DNA of 8,355 bases from JALXDT01 sp964634755 (GTDB lineage: Bacteria; Acidobacteriota; Aminicenantia; JAMOAD01). The stretch lies in assembly GCA_964634755.1 (NCBI GenBank), contig CAZWJH010000096.1, positions 1 to 8,355 on the forward strand, given 5' to 3'. The notes beneath the pieces were generated by a model. That model was not told the origin of the DNA. It did no database searches and saw nothing but the letters and a program-made list of their open reading frames with translations. Below are positions 1-6,035 of the stretch, piece after piece; within the stretch, counting starts at the first letter, position 1; the number at the start of each line of letters is the position of its first letter. The position numbers and the translations under genes were made by a program.

Positions 1-1
1 G

Positions 2-24
2 GCTGTTCGGCTTTCAAGTTTCGG
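2..24. repeat. Intergenic TGTTCGG-type repeat, copy 1 (partial)
   Basis: The 12-mer GCTGTTCGGCTT at 2-13 recurs exactly at 4147-4158. In both places a second TCGG follows about 10 nt later (here at 21-24). A third TGTTCGG lies at 3563-3569. All three copies are intergenic and lie upstream of a predicted promoter. The element may extend left beyond the window. Its function is unknown; it could be a dispersed intergenic repeat. Confidence 0.4.
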
Positions 25-35
25 ATAACTGTGTA

Positions 36-64
36 TTGATATTATTTAAAATCTCGGTTATTAT
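36..64 (+). promoter_or_regulatory. Sigma70-type promoter for the acylase-aminopeptidase operon
   Basis: A -35 box TTGATA at 36-41 is separated by exactly 17 bp from a -10 box TATTAT at 59-64. Each differs from consensus at one base. The predicted start near 71 gives a leader of about 24 nt carrying GGAGG at 86-90, only 4 nt before the ATG at 95. Confidence 0.6.
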
Positions 65-94
65 ATTTTTCTTGAATAGAAAAACGGAGGAAAG

Positions 95-2428
95 ATGAGA
101 TACGGTAAAAAGATTTTTTTTATTATTGTTTTTATTCTATTATTGGTAATTTCTCTGGGGTTTTTGTATTTAAAAGGAACGGCACCTGATTATAATGGTC
201 TTTTGATATGTCCATCTGTTAACAAAAAAATTATTATAGAAAGAAACAAATGGGGGGTGCCTAAAATTGAGGCAGAAAGTTTGAAAGATCTGTTTTTTGC
301 GATAGGTTTTGTTCATGCTCAGGACAGATTGTTTCAAATGGATCTTGCAAGAAGACTTGCAGAGGGAAGACTTTCGGAAATTTTCGGAAAGATTGCATTT
401 GAGTCTGATAAAATTCATAAAGAGCTTTTGATAGAGGAATCTATGGAAAAATCATATAAATATGTGGCTGAAAATCCTGAGATTTACTTACTTTTAAAAA
501 GCTATTGTGATGGGGTGAATTTTTTTATCAAGAGAGGGAAACTTCCGATTGAGTTTAAGATTCTAAAGTATAAACCTGAGAAGTGGGAAGTCAGAGATAT
601 TCTGACAATCCTTAAAAATATGGAGATGATTTTAGAAGATTCCGGCTCCGAACTCAGAAATATGAATCTTGTAAGAATTTTGGGAAAGGAAAGGGCGGCG
701 GAGCTGATTTACGGAAATTTCGGAAGCTCAATAGTGAATGAGAAAGAGTATGAAAAAATCTATGATGATAAAAAGATAGAGTTTTTGATGAATATGGAGA
801 AAAATATAGAAGATATGAAGGTTGGAAGTGATAATTGGGTTGTTTCCGGGAAAAGAACAATAAGTGGCTTTCCACTCCTTGCAAATGATCCCCATCTTCC
901 TAACAGATTTCCTGGGTATTTTTATCAGCTCATAGGGAAGGTAAAAGGCACTGATATTGAACTTTCCGGAAATACAATAGCAGGGACTCCTTTTATTGTA
1001 ATAGGAAGAAACAGGTATGTTGGCTGGGGATTTACGAATGTCGGAACAGATGTAATAGATTATTATATTTTAAAAATAAATCCTGAAAACAAAAATCAGT
1101 ATTTTGTTGATGGAAAATGGAAAGAATTTAAAATCATTGAAAAAAAAGTAAAAGTAAAGGGAGAGGGGGAGAGAGTTGTAAAGGTAAAGATATCTGTCTT
1201 TGGTCCTGTTATTGAGAGCAATGAAATAATAATGGCAAGGCACTCTGTTTTTCTTTATCCTTCTGAGATTTTCAAAGCTCTTTATGGTATGAATTTTGCA
1301 AAAAATATTGATGAATTCATAAAGGCTGTTTCACACTTTACTGCTCCCGCTCAAAATATTATTTTTGCTGATACAAAGGGTAACATAGGTTATTATCCTT
1401 CCGGTGTTATTCCGATAAGAGCAAAAGGGGACGGAAGTTTGCCGGTTGAGGTTACGAAAACAGAGGAAAGCTGGAAAGGTTTTTATAATGAAAAGTATAA
1501 ACCAATTGTCTTAAATCCGGACAAAGGATACATAGCAACTGCAAACAACCCTGTTTTACCTGAAAGCAAACTGCCAAATTTTTCAAAGCATTCCATTATC
1601 TCCTTTAGAGCTGATACAATCAAAGAGTTTTTTGATAAAAAGGAAAAATTTTCAATTGAAGATATGAAAAAACTTCAGCTTAGTCCTTACTCAAAAGCTG
1701 CCGAATTTTTAATAAATTCCATAAAGGGTTTTAAATTTAAAGATAAAAAGGCGCTTTTTGTTTTTAATAAGTTAACTGATTGGAATTTTAACATGGATAA
1801 GGGTATAACACCTTATCTTTTTTACAAATTTGAAAAAGAACTCTCAAATGAGATTTTTTCCGATGAAATAAAGGGTAAAAAAGACAAAAGATTCATTTCG
1901 GTTTTCTGGATTTACAGAATTATGAAATATCCGAAATTCGAAGAGGATGAAAGTTTTAAAGATTGGGTGGATGATAAAAATACTGAAAAGAAAGAAAGTT
2001 TTAAAGAGATTGTGAAAAGAGCTCTTATTAAGACCTATGAAATTTACAAAAAGGATAGTGAGAAGGAAAATCTGAGATGGGAAAACATTCACAAGGTTTT
2101 TTATCTTCATCCACTCGGAAGGGTTAAATTTTTGGGATACTTTTTTAACAGAGGACCATTTTATATGGCGGGAGGAAGATCAACTATTTTAAGGGCTGAT
2201 TTTAATCCGAGGAAGAATTTTAATGTAACGCATTTTTCAACTTTCAGAATAATCCTTGATTTCTCCGATTTTTCCAAATCCCTGATGATTAATTCAACGG
2301 GACAATCTGGCAATTTTTTAAGTAAGTTTTATGATGACCAGCTTTTCCCCTATATCACTCTTAATTATAATAAGATGGAAGATTTTTCAAAGATTAAATA
2401 CAAAATAGAGATTATCCCGGAGAGGTAA
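95..2428 (+). CDS. Penicillin acylase family protein (Ntn hydrolase), membrane-anchored
   Basis: This 777-residue protein, of usual family length, is a penicillin-amidase-type N-terminal nucleophile hydrolase that cleaves amide-linked acyl groups. Residues 6-26 form a hydrophobic segment acting as signal or anchor, so the enzyme faces the periplasm. The family signature spans about 46-98, including WGVPKI and HAQDRLFQMD. The predicted self-cleavage site is Gly244-Ser245, giving an alpha chain and a beta chain whose N-terminal Ser245 is the nucleophile (SDNWVVSG). His267 lies at beta position 23, where cephalosporin and acyl-homoserine-lactone acylases carry His and classic penicillin G acylase has Gln. 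Asn484 or Asn485 (ATANNP) is the likely oxyanion residue. The C-terminal part retains GGRST and GQSGN with a following DQ. It leads a two-gene operon. The substrate cannot be read from sequence: beta-lactams, acyl-homoserine lactones or N-acyl peptides are all possible. Confidence 0.93.
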   Translation: MRYGKKIFFIIVFILLLVISLGFLYLKGTAPDYNGLLICPSVNKKIIIERNKWGVPKIEAESLKDLFFAIGFVHAQDRLFQMDLARRLAEGRLSEIFGKIAFESDKIHKELLIEESMEKSYKYVAENPEIYLLLKSYCDGVNFFIKRGKLPIEFKILKYKPEKWEVRDILTILKNMEMILEDSGSELRNMNLVRILGKERAAELIYGNFGSSIVNEKEYEKIYDDKKIEFLMNMEKNIEDMKVGSDNWVVSGKRTISGFPLLANDPHLPNRFPGYFYQLIGKVKGTDIELSGNTIAGTPFIVIGRNRYVGWGFTNVGTDVIDYYILKINPENKNQYFVDGKWKEFKIIEKKVKVKGEGERVVKVKISVFGPVIESNEIIMARHSVFLYPSEIFKALYGMNFAKNIDEFIKAVSHFTAPAQNIIFADTKGNIGYYPSGVIPIRAKGDGSLPVEVTKTEESWKGFYNEKYKPIVLNPDKGYIATANNPVLPESKLPNFSKHSIISFRADTIKEFFDKKEKFSIEDMKKLQLSPYSKAAEFLINSIKGFKFKDKKALFVFNKLTDWNFNMDKGITPYLFYKFEKELSNEIFSDEIKGKKDKRFISVFWIYRIMKYPKFEEDESFKDWVDDKNTEKKESFKEIVKRALIKTYEIYKKDSEKENLRWENIHKVFYLHPLGRVKFLGYFFNRGPFYMAGGRSTILRADFNPRKNFNVTHFSTFRIILDFSDFSKSLMINSTGQSGNFLSKFYDDQLFPYITLNYNKMEDFSKIKYKIEIIPER
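2419..2425 (+). promoter_or_regulatory. Shine-Dalgarno site embedded in the end of the acylase gene
   Basis: GGAGAGG lies across the last codons of the acylase gene, ending just before its TAA stop at 2426-2428. It sits 6 nt before the ATG at 2432. The ribosome site is therefore inside the upstream reading frame and only 3 nt separate the genes, which points to translational coupling in one transcript. Confidence 0.7.
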
Positions 2429-2431
2429 AAA

Positions 2432-3547
2432 ATGAAAAAACGGAGATTGATGTTAATTTTAATTTTATTTACCTCCTCCCTTTTTTCCGGAGGCAGGATA
2501 AGGGATTATGGGATAAAGATAGGTGTTTTGAAAACAGGAGAGTGTAATGCAATTACCGATGTGAAAGGAGTTTTGGTAGGTCATAAGACAATAATAAGGG
2601 GAGAGGATATAAGAACAGGCATTACGGCAATTCTTCCGCACAGTGGTAATATTTTTACGGAAAAAGTGCCGGCTGCAATATATGTGGGAAATGGCTTTGG
2701 TAAACTTGCAGGTTATACTCAGGTAAGGGAATTGGGAAATATTGAAACTCCCATTATCCTGACAAATACATTAAGTGTGCCCACCGCTGCCGATGCTCTG
2801 ATTGATTATACTCTTTCATTTTCGGAAAATAAAAGTGTTCGCTCAATAAATCCTGTTGTAGGAGAAACCAATGATGGCTGGCTGAATAATATACAGAAAA
2901 GAGCCGTTAAAAAAAGTGATGTGATATATGCAATAAAAAATGCAAAAAGCGGAAAGGTAAAAGAGGGGAATGTGGGAGCAGGGACAGGTACTATCTGTTT
3001 TGGTTTTAAAGGAGGGATAGGGACATCTTCAAGGGTTTTGCCAAAAAATCTCGGAGGCTATGCTGTTGGAGTTCTGGTTCAGACAAATTTCGGTGGTATT
3101 CTTCAAATAAAGGGAATTCCTGTTGGAATCCTTCTTAATAAGTATTATCTTAATGGTAAGTTAAACTATTCTCCCGATGGCTCATGTATGATAATTGTTG
3201 CCACGGACGCTCCTTTAACTTACAGAAATCTTTTAAGACTTGCTAAAAGGGCTATGTTAGGCTTTGCGAGGACAGGGGGAATAAGTTCCAATGGAAGTGG
3301 AGATTATGTGATTGCTTTTTCAACTGCAAAAAATTTGAGAATAAGATACAGGTCAAAATTAAAATTGCGAAAGATAGAAGTTCTTAGAAATGGTGCAATG
3401 AGTCCTCTTTTTGAAGCTGTAATAGAAGCAACCGAGGAGGCAATTTTAAATTCGCTTTTTGAAGCAGAGACAATGAAAGGTTTTAAGGGGCACAGAGTGG
3501 ATTCTCTTCCGGTAAAAAAAGTATTAAGCTTTCTTAAAAATCATTAA
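2432..3547 (+). CDS. Exported P1-family (peptidase S58, DmpA-like) aminopeptidase
   Basis: This 371-residue protein belongs to the DmpA/BapA family, which removes N-terminal residues from peptides, amides or esters, sometimes with D- or beta-amino-acid preference. Residues 1 to about 19 form a signal peptide (MKKRR, then a hydrophobic core), with no Cys for lipidation. The mature enzyme begins with the family start RIRDYGIKIG. Conserved blocks follow: NAITDVKGVLVGH (39-51), GNGFGKLAG (87-94), LTNTLSVPTAADA (110-122), VVGETNDGWLN (142-152), GAGTGTICFGFKGGIGTSSR (182-201) and VQTNFGG. Self-cleavage is predicted at Gly250-Ser251, making Ser251 the nucleophile of the beta chain (GSCMIIVATDAPL). 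Asn219 and Ser289 match other active-site positions of the family. The gene lies 3 nt behind the acylase gene and is presumably coexpressed with it, both products being extracytoplasmic. Exact substrate is unknown. Confidence 0.93.
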   Translation: MKKRRLMLILILFTSSLFSGGRIRDYGIKIGVLKTGECNAITDVKGVLVGHKTIIRGEDIRTGITAILPHSGNIFTEKVPAAIYVGNGFGKLAGYTQVRELGNIETPIILTNTLSVPTAADALIDYTLSFSENKSVRSINPVVGETNDGWLNNIQKRAVKKSDVIYAIKNAKSGKVKEGNVGAGTGTICFGFKGGIGTSSRVLPKNLGGYAVGVLVQTNFGGILQIKGIPVGILLNKYYLNGKLNYSPDGSCMIIVATDAPLTYRNLLRLAKRAMLGFARTGGISSNGSGDYVIAFSTAKNLRIRYRSKLKLRKIEVLRNGAMSPLFEAVIEATEEAILNSLFEAETMKGFKGHRVDSLPVKKVLSFLKNH

Positions 3548-3576
3548 GCCCGGAGCCTGTCTTGTTCGGAAATTTC

Positions 3577-3605
3577 TTGACATCTTATAATTGTAAAGCT
3601 ATATT
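3577..3605 (+). promoter_or_regulatory. Promoter of the toxin-antitoxin module
   Basis: A perfect -35 box TTGACA (3577-3582) is followed after 17 bp by TATATT (3600-3605). The AGGAGG ribosome site at 3612-3617 lies 8 nt before the ATG. An 8-bp palindrome, TATTAATA, overlaps the -10 at 3602-3609 and could be part of an operator for the antitoxin (speculative). A perfect TATAAT also occurs inside the spacer at 3586-3591 but has no matching -35. Confidence 0.65.
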
Positions 3606-3625
3606 AATAACAGGAGGAATAAATA

Positions 3626-3823
3626 ATGTTAAGAAATGAAGAAGATATTTTAACCGAAAAAAAGCTAAAAAAAATAATGAAAGAAGTGCTTGAGGAATAC
3701 TTTGATCCTGACTATGGTTTGGAAGTGAGAGAAGAGTTTCATCAAGTATTAAAGAAAAGCAAAGAGGAAGAAGAAAACGGAGATTTATTTTCCATTGAAG
3801 ATATGAAAAAAGAGATTGAATAA
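3626..3823 (+). CDS. RelB-like antitoxin of a type II toxin-antitoxin module
   Basis: This 65-residue, highly charged and Glu/Lys-rich protein is predicted to be mostly helical: a first helix near 10-25 (EKKLKKIMKEVLEEYF), then the DPDYGLEVREEF segment, then an acidic tail ending in SIEDMKKEIE. The pattern of a DPDYGLE(V/L)REE segment followed by a C-terminal SxEDxKKE helix resembles small antitoxins that pair with RelE-type toxins; the tail probably wraps the toxin. The identification rests mainly on its position directly before, and nearly overlapping, a RelE-fold gene. It has a strong ribosome site and its own promoter, as expected for an antitoxin made in excess. No DNA-binding fold is obvious at this length. 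Confidence 0.75.
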   Translation: MLRNEEDILTEKKLKKIMKEVLEEYFDPDYGLEVREEFHQVLKKSKEEEENGDLFSIEDMKKEIE

Positions 3824-3824
3824 A

Positions 3825-4097
3825 TTGATATACGACATAAATTTCACAAAAACAGCAAAAGAAAGCTTATTGAAAATAGATAAAAGTGTAATAAAAAGAA
3901 TTCTTTCAAAAATTGAATGGCTCGGGGAAAATTTTGATTTTATAAAACCTTTAGCTTTGAAGGCTAACTTGGGAGAATTTTATAAATTAAGAGTTGGGGA
4001 TTACAGGGTTATCTATACTGTTGATAAGAGACTACTAAAAATCACAATTCATTTTGTAGGTCATAGAAGAGAGATTTATAATATAGTTAAAAGTTGA
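3825..4097 (+). CDS. RelE/ParE-family toxin (probable mRNA interferase)
   Basis: The protein has the compact RelE fold: an N-terminal strand (IYDINF), two helices around AKESLLKIDKSVIKRILSKI, then the sheet with YKLRVGDYRVIYTV and the C-terminal HFVGHRREIYN. The basic residues in YKLR, DYR and GHRR and the final Tyr correspond to residues RelE uses to bind and cut mRNA in the ribosome, so ribosome-dependent cleavage is likely; gyrase inhibition, as in ParE, is less so. No ATG exists at the 5' end. I chose TTG at 3825 because it aligns with the RelE start (M-x-Y-x-x-x-F) and gives 90 residues. TTG at 3816, overlapping the antitoxin stop, would give 93. The ribosome site is weak, suggesting translation coupled to the antitoxin and a lower yield. 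Confidence 0.85.
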   Translation: MIYDINFTKTAKESLLKIDKSVIKRILSKIEWLGENFDFIKPLALKANLGEFYKLRVGDYRVIYTVDKRLLKITIHFVGHRREIYNIVKS

Positions 4098-4138
4098 AAG
4101 TAAAGAAGTTGAAAGTAAAAAGTTAAAAGTCGAAAGTT
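4091..4138. repeat. Degenerate direct repeats overlapping the toxin stop
   Basis: AAGTTGAAAGTAAA occurs at 4091-4104 and again exactly at 4106-4119, a 15-nt period. Two weaker units follow: AAGTTAAAAGT at 4120-4130 and CGAAAGTT to 4138. The first copy supplies the toxin's TGA stop at 4095-4097. The array has no unique spacers and no known role. It could be replication slippage or a dispersed intergenic repeat. Confidence 0.6.
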
Positions 4139-4145
4139 GCTGCTC

Positions 4146-4182
4146 AGCTGTTCGGCTTAGATGCTCGGAAGCTTTCGGGCTT
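4146..4182. repeat. Intergenic TGTTCGG-type repeat, copy 2
   Basis: This stretch is G+C-rich against an AT-rich background. It contains GCTGTTCGGCTT (4147-4158, identical to 2-13), then GCTCGG and GCTTTCGGGCTT. The last part can fold as AAGC/GCTT around a 6-nt loop, but no T-run follows, so a Rho-independent terminator is not supported. It lies between the toxin gene and the MoxR promoter. Confidence 0.4.
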
Positions 4183-4189
4183 ATAAGAT

Positions 4190-4218
4190 TTGATAAAAAA
4201 AATACCTTTTGTTATACT
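4190..4218 (+). promoter_or_regulatory. Promoter of the MoxR ATPase gene
   Basis: TTGATA (4190-4195), a 17-bp spacer and TATACT (4213-4218) each match consensus at five of six bases. The predicted transcript start near 4225 leaves a leader of about 14 nt containing GGAGG at 4229-4233. Confidence 0.65.
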
Positions 4219-4238
4219 AAATCCACTTGGAGGTTAAT

Positions 4239-5222
4239 ATGGAAATATCAGCCATAAATGAGATGATCAAGGAAAAATCAGCTTTTGTTTCTGTACTTAA
4301 AACAGAAGTTAAAAAGAGGATAGTCGGACAGGACTATATGATAGAAAGAATACTTGTTGCGATTTTTACAAATGGGCATATCCTTCTGGAGGGAGTGCCG
4401 GGTCTGGCAAAAACTCTTGCTGTTCGTACTATTGCCGATGCGATGGAGCTTGATTTTAAAAGGATTCAATTTACACCGGATCTTTTACCCTCAGATCTTA
4501 CCGGAAGTTTGATTTTTGATCATAAAAGCGGGGAATTTTATCCTAAAAAGGGTCCCATATTTACGAATGTTTTACTTGCTGATGAGGTTAACAGAGCTCC
4601 GGCAAAAGTTCAATCGGCAATGCTTGAAGCAATGCAGGAAAGACAGGTTACCATAGGAGATGAGACCCACAAGCTTTCTGAACCATTTTTTGTTATGGCA
4701 ACTCAAAATCCGATAGAGCAGGAAGGAACATATCCTTTGCCTGAAGCTCAAACGGACAGGTTTATGTTAAAATTAAAAGTTGATTATCCTACGATGGAAG
4801 AAGAGAGAAAGATTCTTGAACTTTATGAGAAAGATACAAAAATTGAGATAAACAGGGTAATAAAGGCAAGTGAAATTTTGGGAGTCAGGAAAACAATTGA
4901 GCAGATATATGTTGATGAAGGGATTAAGGATTATATATTGAGGATTGTTTTTGCCACAAGGAATCCTCAGGATTACAAGCTTGAAAATCTTAAAAAGTAC
5001 ATTGATTTCGGAGCATCGCCAAGAGCTTCTCTATATCTTTTAAAGGGAGCAAAAGCTCTCGCTTTTCTTAAAGGTCGTGGGTTTGTGATTCCCGATGATA
5101 TTAAGGATATTGGCTATGATGTTTTAAGGCACAGGATAATTCCCACTTTTGAAGCAGAAGCTGAGAATCTTTCAACTGATGATATTATCAAAGAGATATT
5201 TGCCGGTGTTGAAGTTCCTTAA
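4239..5222 (+). CDS. MoxR family AAA+ ATPase
   Basis: This is a 327-residue cytoplasmic AAA+ ATPase of the MoxR branch, thought to act as a chaperone that assembles or activates protein complexes, often with metal-binding VWA-domain partners. Visible motifs are Walker A GVPGLAKT (52-59), Walker B VLLADEVNR (111-119), the following AMLEAMQERQVT, sensor 1 at Asn157 (ATQNP), the TDRF segment near 172-175, and sensor 2 Arg262 (GASPRASLYL). A helical lid ends near residue 320. I chose ATG 4239, with GGAGG 5 nt upstream. An in-frame TTG at 4227 overlaps that ribosome site and falls almost at the predicted transcript start, so it is unlikely. In many genomes a DUF58 gene follows directly; here the next gene is an FKBP isomerase, so the client is not evident. 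Confidence 0.94.
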   Translation: MEISAINEMIKEKSAFVSVLKTEVKKRIVGQDYMIERILVAIFTNGHILLEGVPGLAKTLAVRTIADAMELDFKRIQFTPDLLPSDLTGSLIFDHKSGEFYPKKGPIFTNVLLADEVNRAPAKVQSAMLEAMQERQVTIGDETHKLSEPFFVMATQNPIEQEGTYPLPEAQTDRFMLKLKVDYPTMEEERKILELYEKDTKIEINRVIKASEILGVRKTIEQIYVDEGIKDYILRIVFATRNPQDYKLENLKKYIDFGASPRASLYLLKGAKALAFLKGRGFVIPDDIKDIGYDVLRHRIIPTFEAEAENLSTDDIIKEIFAGVEVP

Positions 5223-5230
5223 AAAACAGC

Positions 5231-5259
5231 TTGAGAGAAAGAGGGGATTCTGATATAGT
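5231..5259 (+). promoter_or_regulatory. Candidate promoter of the FKBP gene
   Basis: TTGAGA (5231-5236), a 17-bp spacer and TATAGT (5254-5259) begin 8 nt after the MoxR stop. GGAG at 5281-5284 lies 6 nt before the ATG at 5291. The AT-rich flank offers other possible -10 boxes, so the exact position is less certain. Read-through from MoxR is also possible, as no terminator is visible between the genes. Confidence 0.5.
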
Positions 5260-5290
5260 TTTTATATTATAAAAAATAAAGGAGTGTGAA

Positions 5291-6007
5291 ATGAAAAAGA
5301 TTTTTCTTGTTTTTGTTGCATTTACTTTTATCTTTGCATCCTTCGGATGTAAAAAAGTAAAAAATGAAAAAAAGGTATCTCTTGAAACCACGGCAGCCAA
5401 AAGAGGCTATGCAATGGGATACAATTTTGGAAACAATATAAAAAGCTTATCCTCTGATATTGATAAGGAAGCTTTGATAAAGGGTGTTAGGGATGCAATT
5501 GAAGGTAAAAAATCAATGATGAGTGAAAAGGAAGTAGGAGAGATATTATCTTCTTTTCAGAAAGAGCTTATTCAAAAAAACATGGAAAAAAGGAAAGCCG
5601 AAGCAGAGGCAAATCTTGCTGAGGAAAAAAACTTTCTTGAGAAAAATAAAAACAAACCCGGCATAAAGGTTACGGTAAGTGGTCTTCAATATGAAGTATT
5701 AAAAGAGGGGACAGGACCTTCCCCAAAGCCAGAGGATGTCGTTATTGTTCATTACAAAGGAACTTTTCTTAATGGAAAGGAGTTTGATAGCTCCTATAAA
5801 AGAAACCAACCTGCCAAATTTCAGCTTAACAAAGTAATTCCCGGATGGACTGAGGGTCTTCAGCTTATGAAAGTGGGGTCAAAATACAAATTTTATATCC
5901 CTTCCCAACTTGCCTATGGCCAAAGAGGAGCAGGGAATGTTATTGGTCCCAACAAGCTTTTGGTTTTTGAGGTTGAACTTCTTGGAATAGAGAAAAGTAA
6001 AAAATAA
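5291..6007 (+). CDS. FKBP-type peptidyl-prolyl cis-trans isomerase, FkpA/Mip-like lipoprotein
   Basis: This 238-residue protein should catalyse proline isomerisation during folding of exported proteins. Residues 1-19 are a signal peptide ending in SFG before Cys20, a plausible though not ideal lipobox, so the protein is probably anchored to a membrane on the outside of the cytoplasm. Residues about 30-125 match the FKBP N-terminal dimerisation region (AKRGYAMGYNFG, then a long charged helix rich in Lys/Glu/Ala). The catalytic FKBP domain is about 131-234: VHYKGTFLNGKEFDSS with Tyr155 and Asp166, VIPGWTEGLQLMKVGSKYKF with Trp186 in the hydrophobic pocket, and LAYG with Tyr209. The key pocket residues are intact, so it should be active. 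It is convergent with the downstream gene, 28 nt between stops. Confidence 0.93.
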   Translation: MKKIFLVFVAFTFIFASFGCKKVKNEKKVSLETTAAKRGYAMGYNFGNNIKSLSSDIDKEALIKGVRDAIEGKKSMMSEKEVGEILSSFQKELIQKNMEKRKAEAEANLAEEKNFLEKNKNKPGIKVTVSGLQYEVLKEGTGPSPKPEDVVIVHYKGTFLNGKEFDSSYKRNQPAKFQLNKVIPGWTEGLQLMKVGSKYKFYIPSQLAYGQRGAGNVIGPNKLLVFEVELLGIEKSKK

Positions 6008-6019
6008 TTCCTTTTTTTT
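5984..6019 (+). terminator. Weak Rho-independent terminator after the FKBP gene
   Basis: GGAAT at 5984-5988 can pair with ATTCC at 6007-6011, which overlaps the stop codon. Eight consecutive T residues follow at 6012-6019. The stem is only 5 bp with an 18-nt A-rich loop, so it is weak, but its placement at the end of a convergent gene pair is where a terminator is expected. Confidence 0.35.
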
Positions 6020-6035
6020 GTTTAATGGGGAGGCA

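Noticed and set aside
170..2110. Minus-strand open frames opposite the acylase gene (170-418, 654-884, 1844-2110)
   Set aside because: They are antisense shadows of a gene with intact catalytic motifs across its whole length and have no recognisable domains or ribosome sites.
3546..3570. Rho-independent terminator after the aminopeptidase gene
   Set aside because: CCGGA at 3550-3554 can pair with TTCGG at 3565-3569, including one G-T pair, but no run of T follows. The sequence overlaps a TGTTCGG motif instead.
4091..4138. Possible CRISPR array
   Set aside because: The units are about 14-15 nt, contiguous and degenerate, with no unique spacers and no cas genes nearby.
4227..4238. Upstream TTG as an alternative start of the MoxR gene
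   Set aside because: The TTG is part of the TTGGAGG ribosome site for ATG 4239 and lies almost at the predicted transcript start, leaving no ribosome site of its own.
5188..5400. Minus-strand 70-residue open frame across the MoxR-FKBP junction
   Set aside because: It overlaps two real genes and the FKBP promoter and signal peptide on the other strand, and has no ribosome site or known motif.
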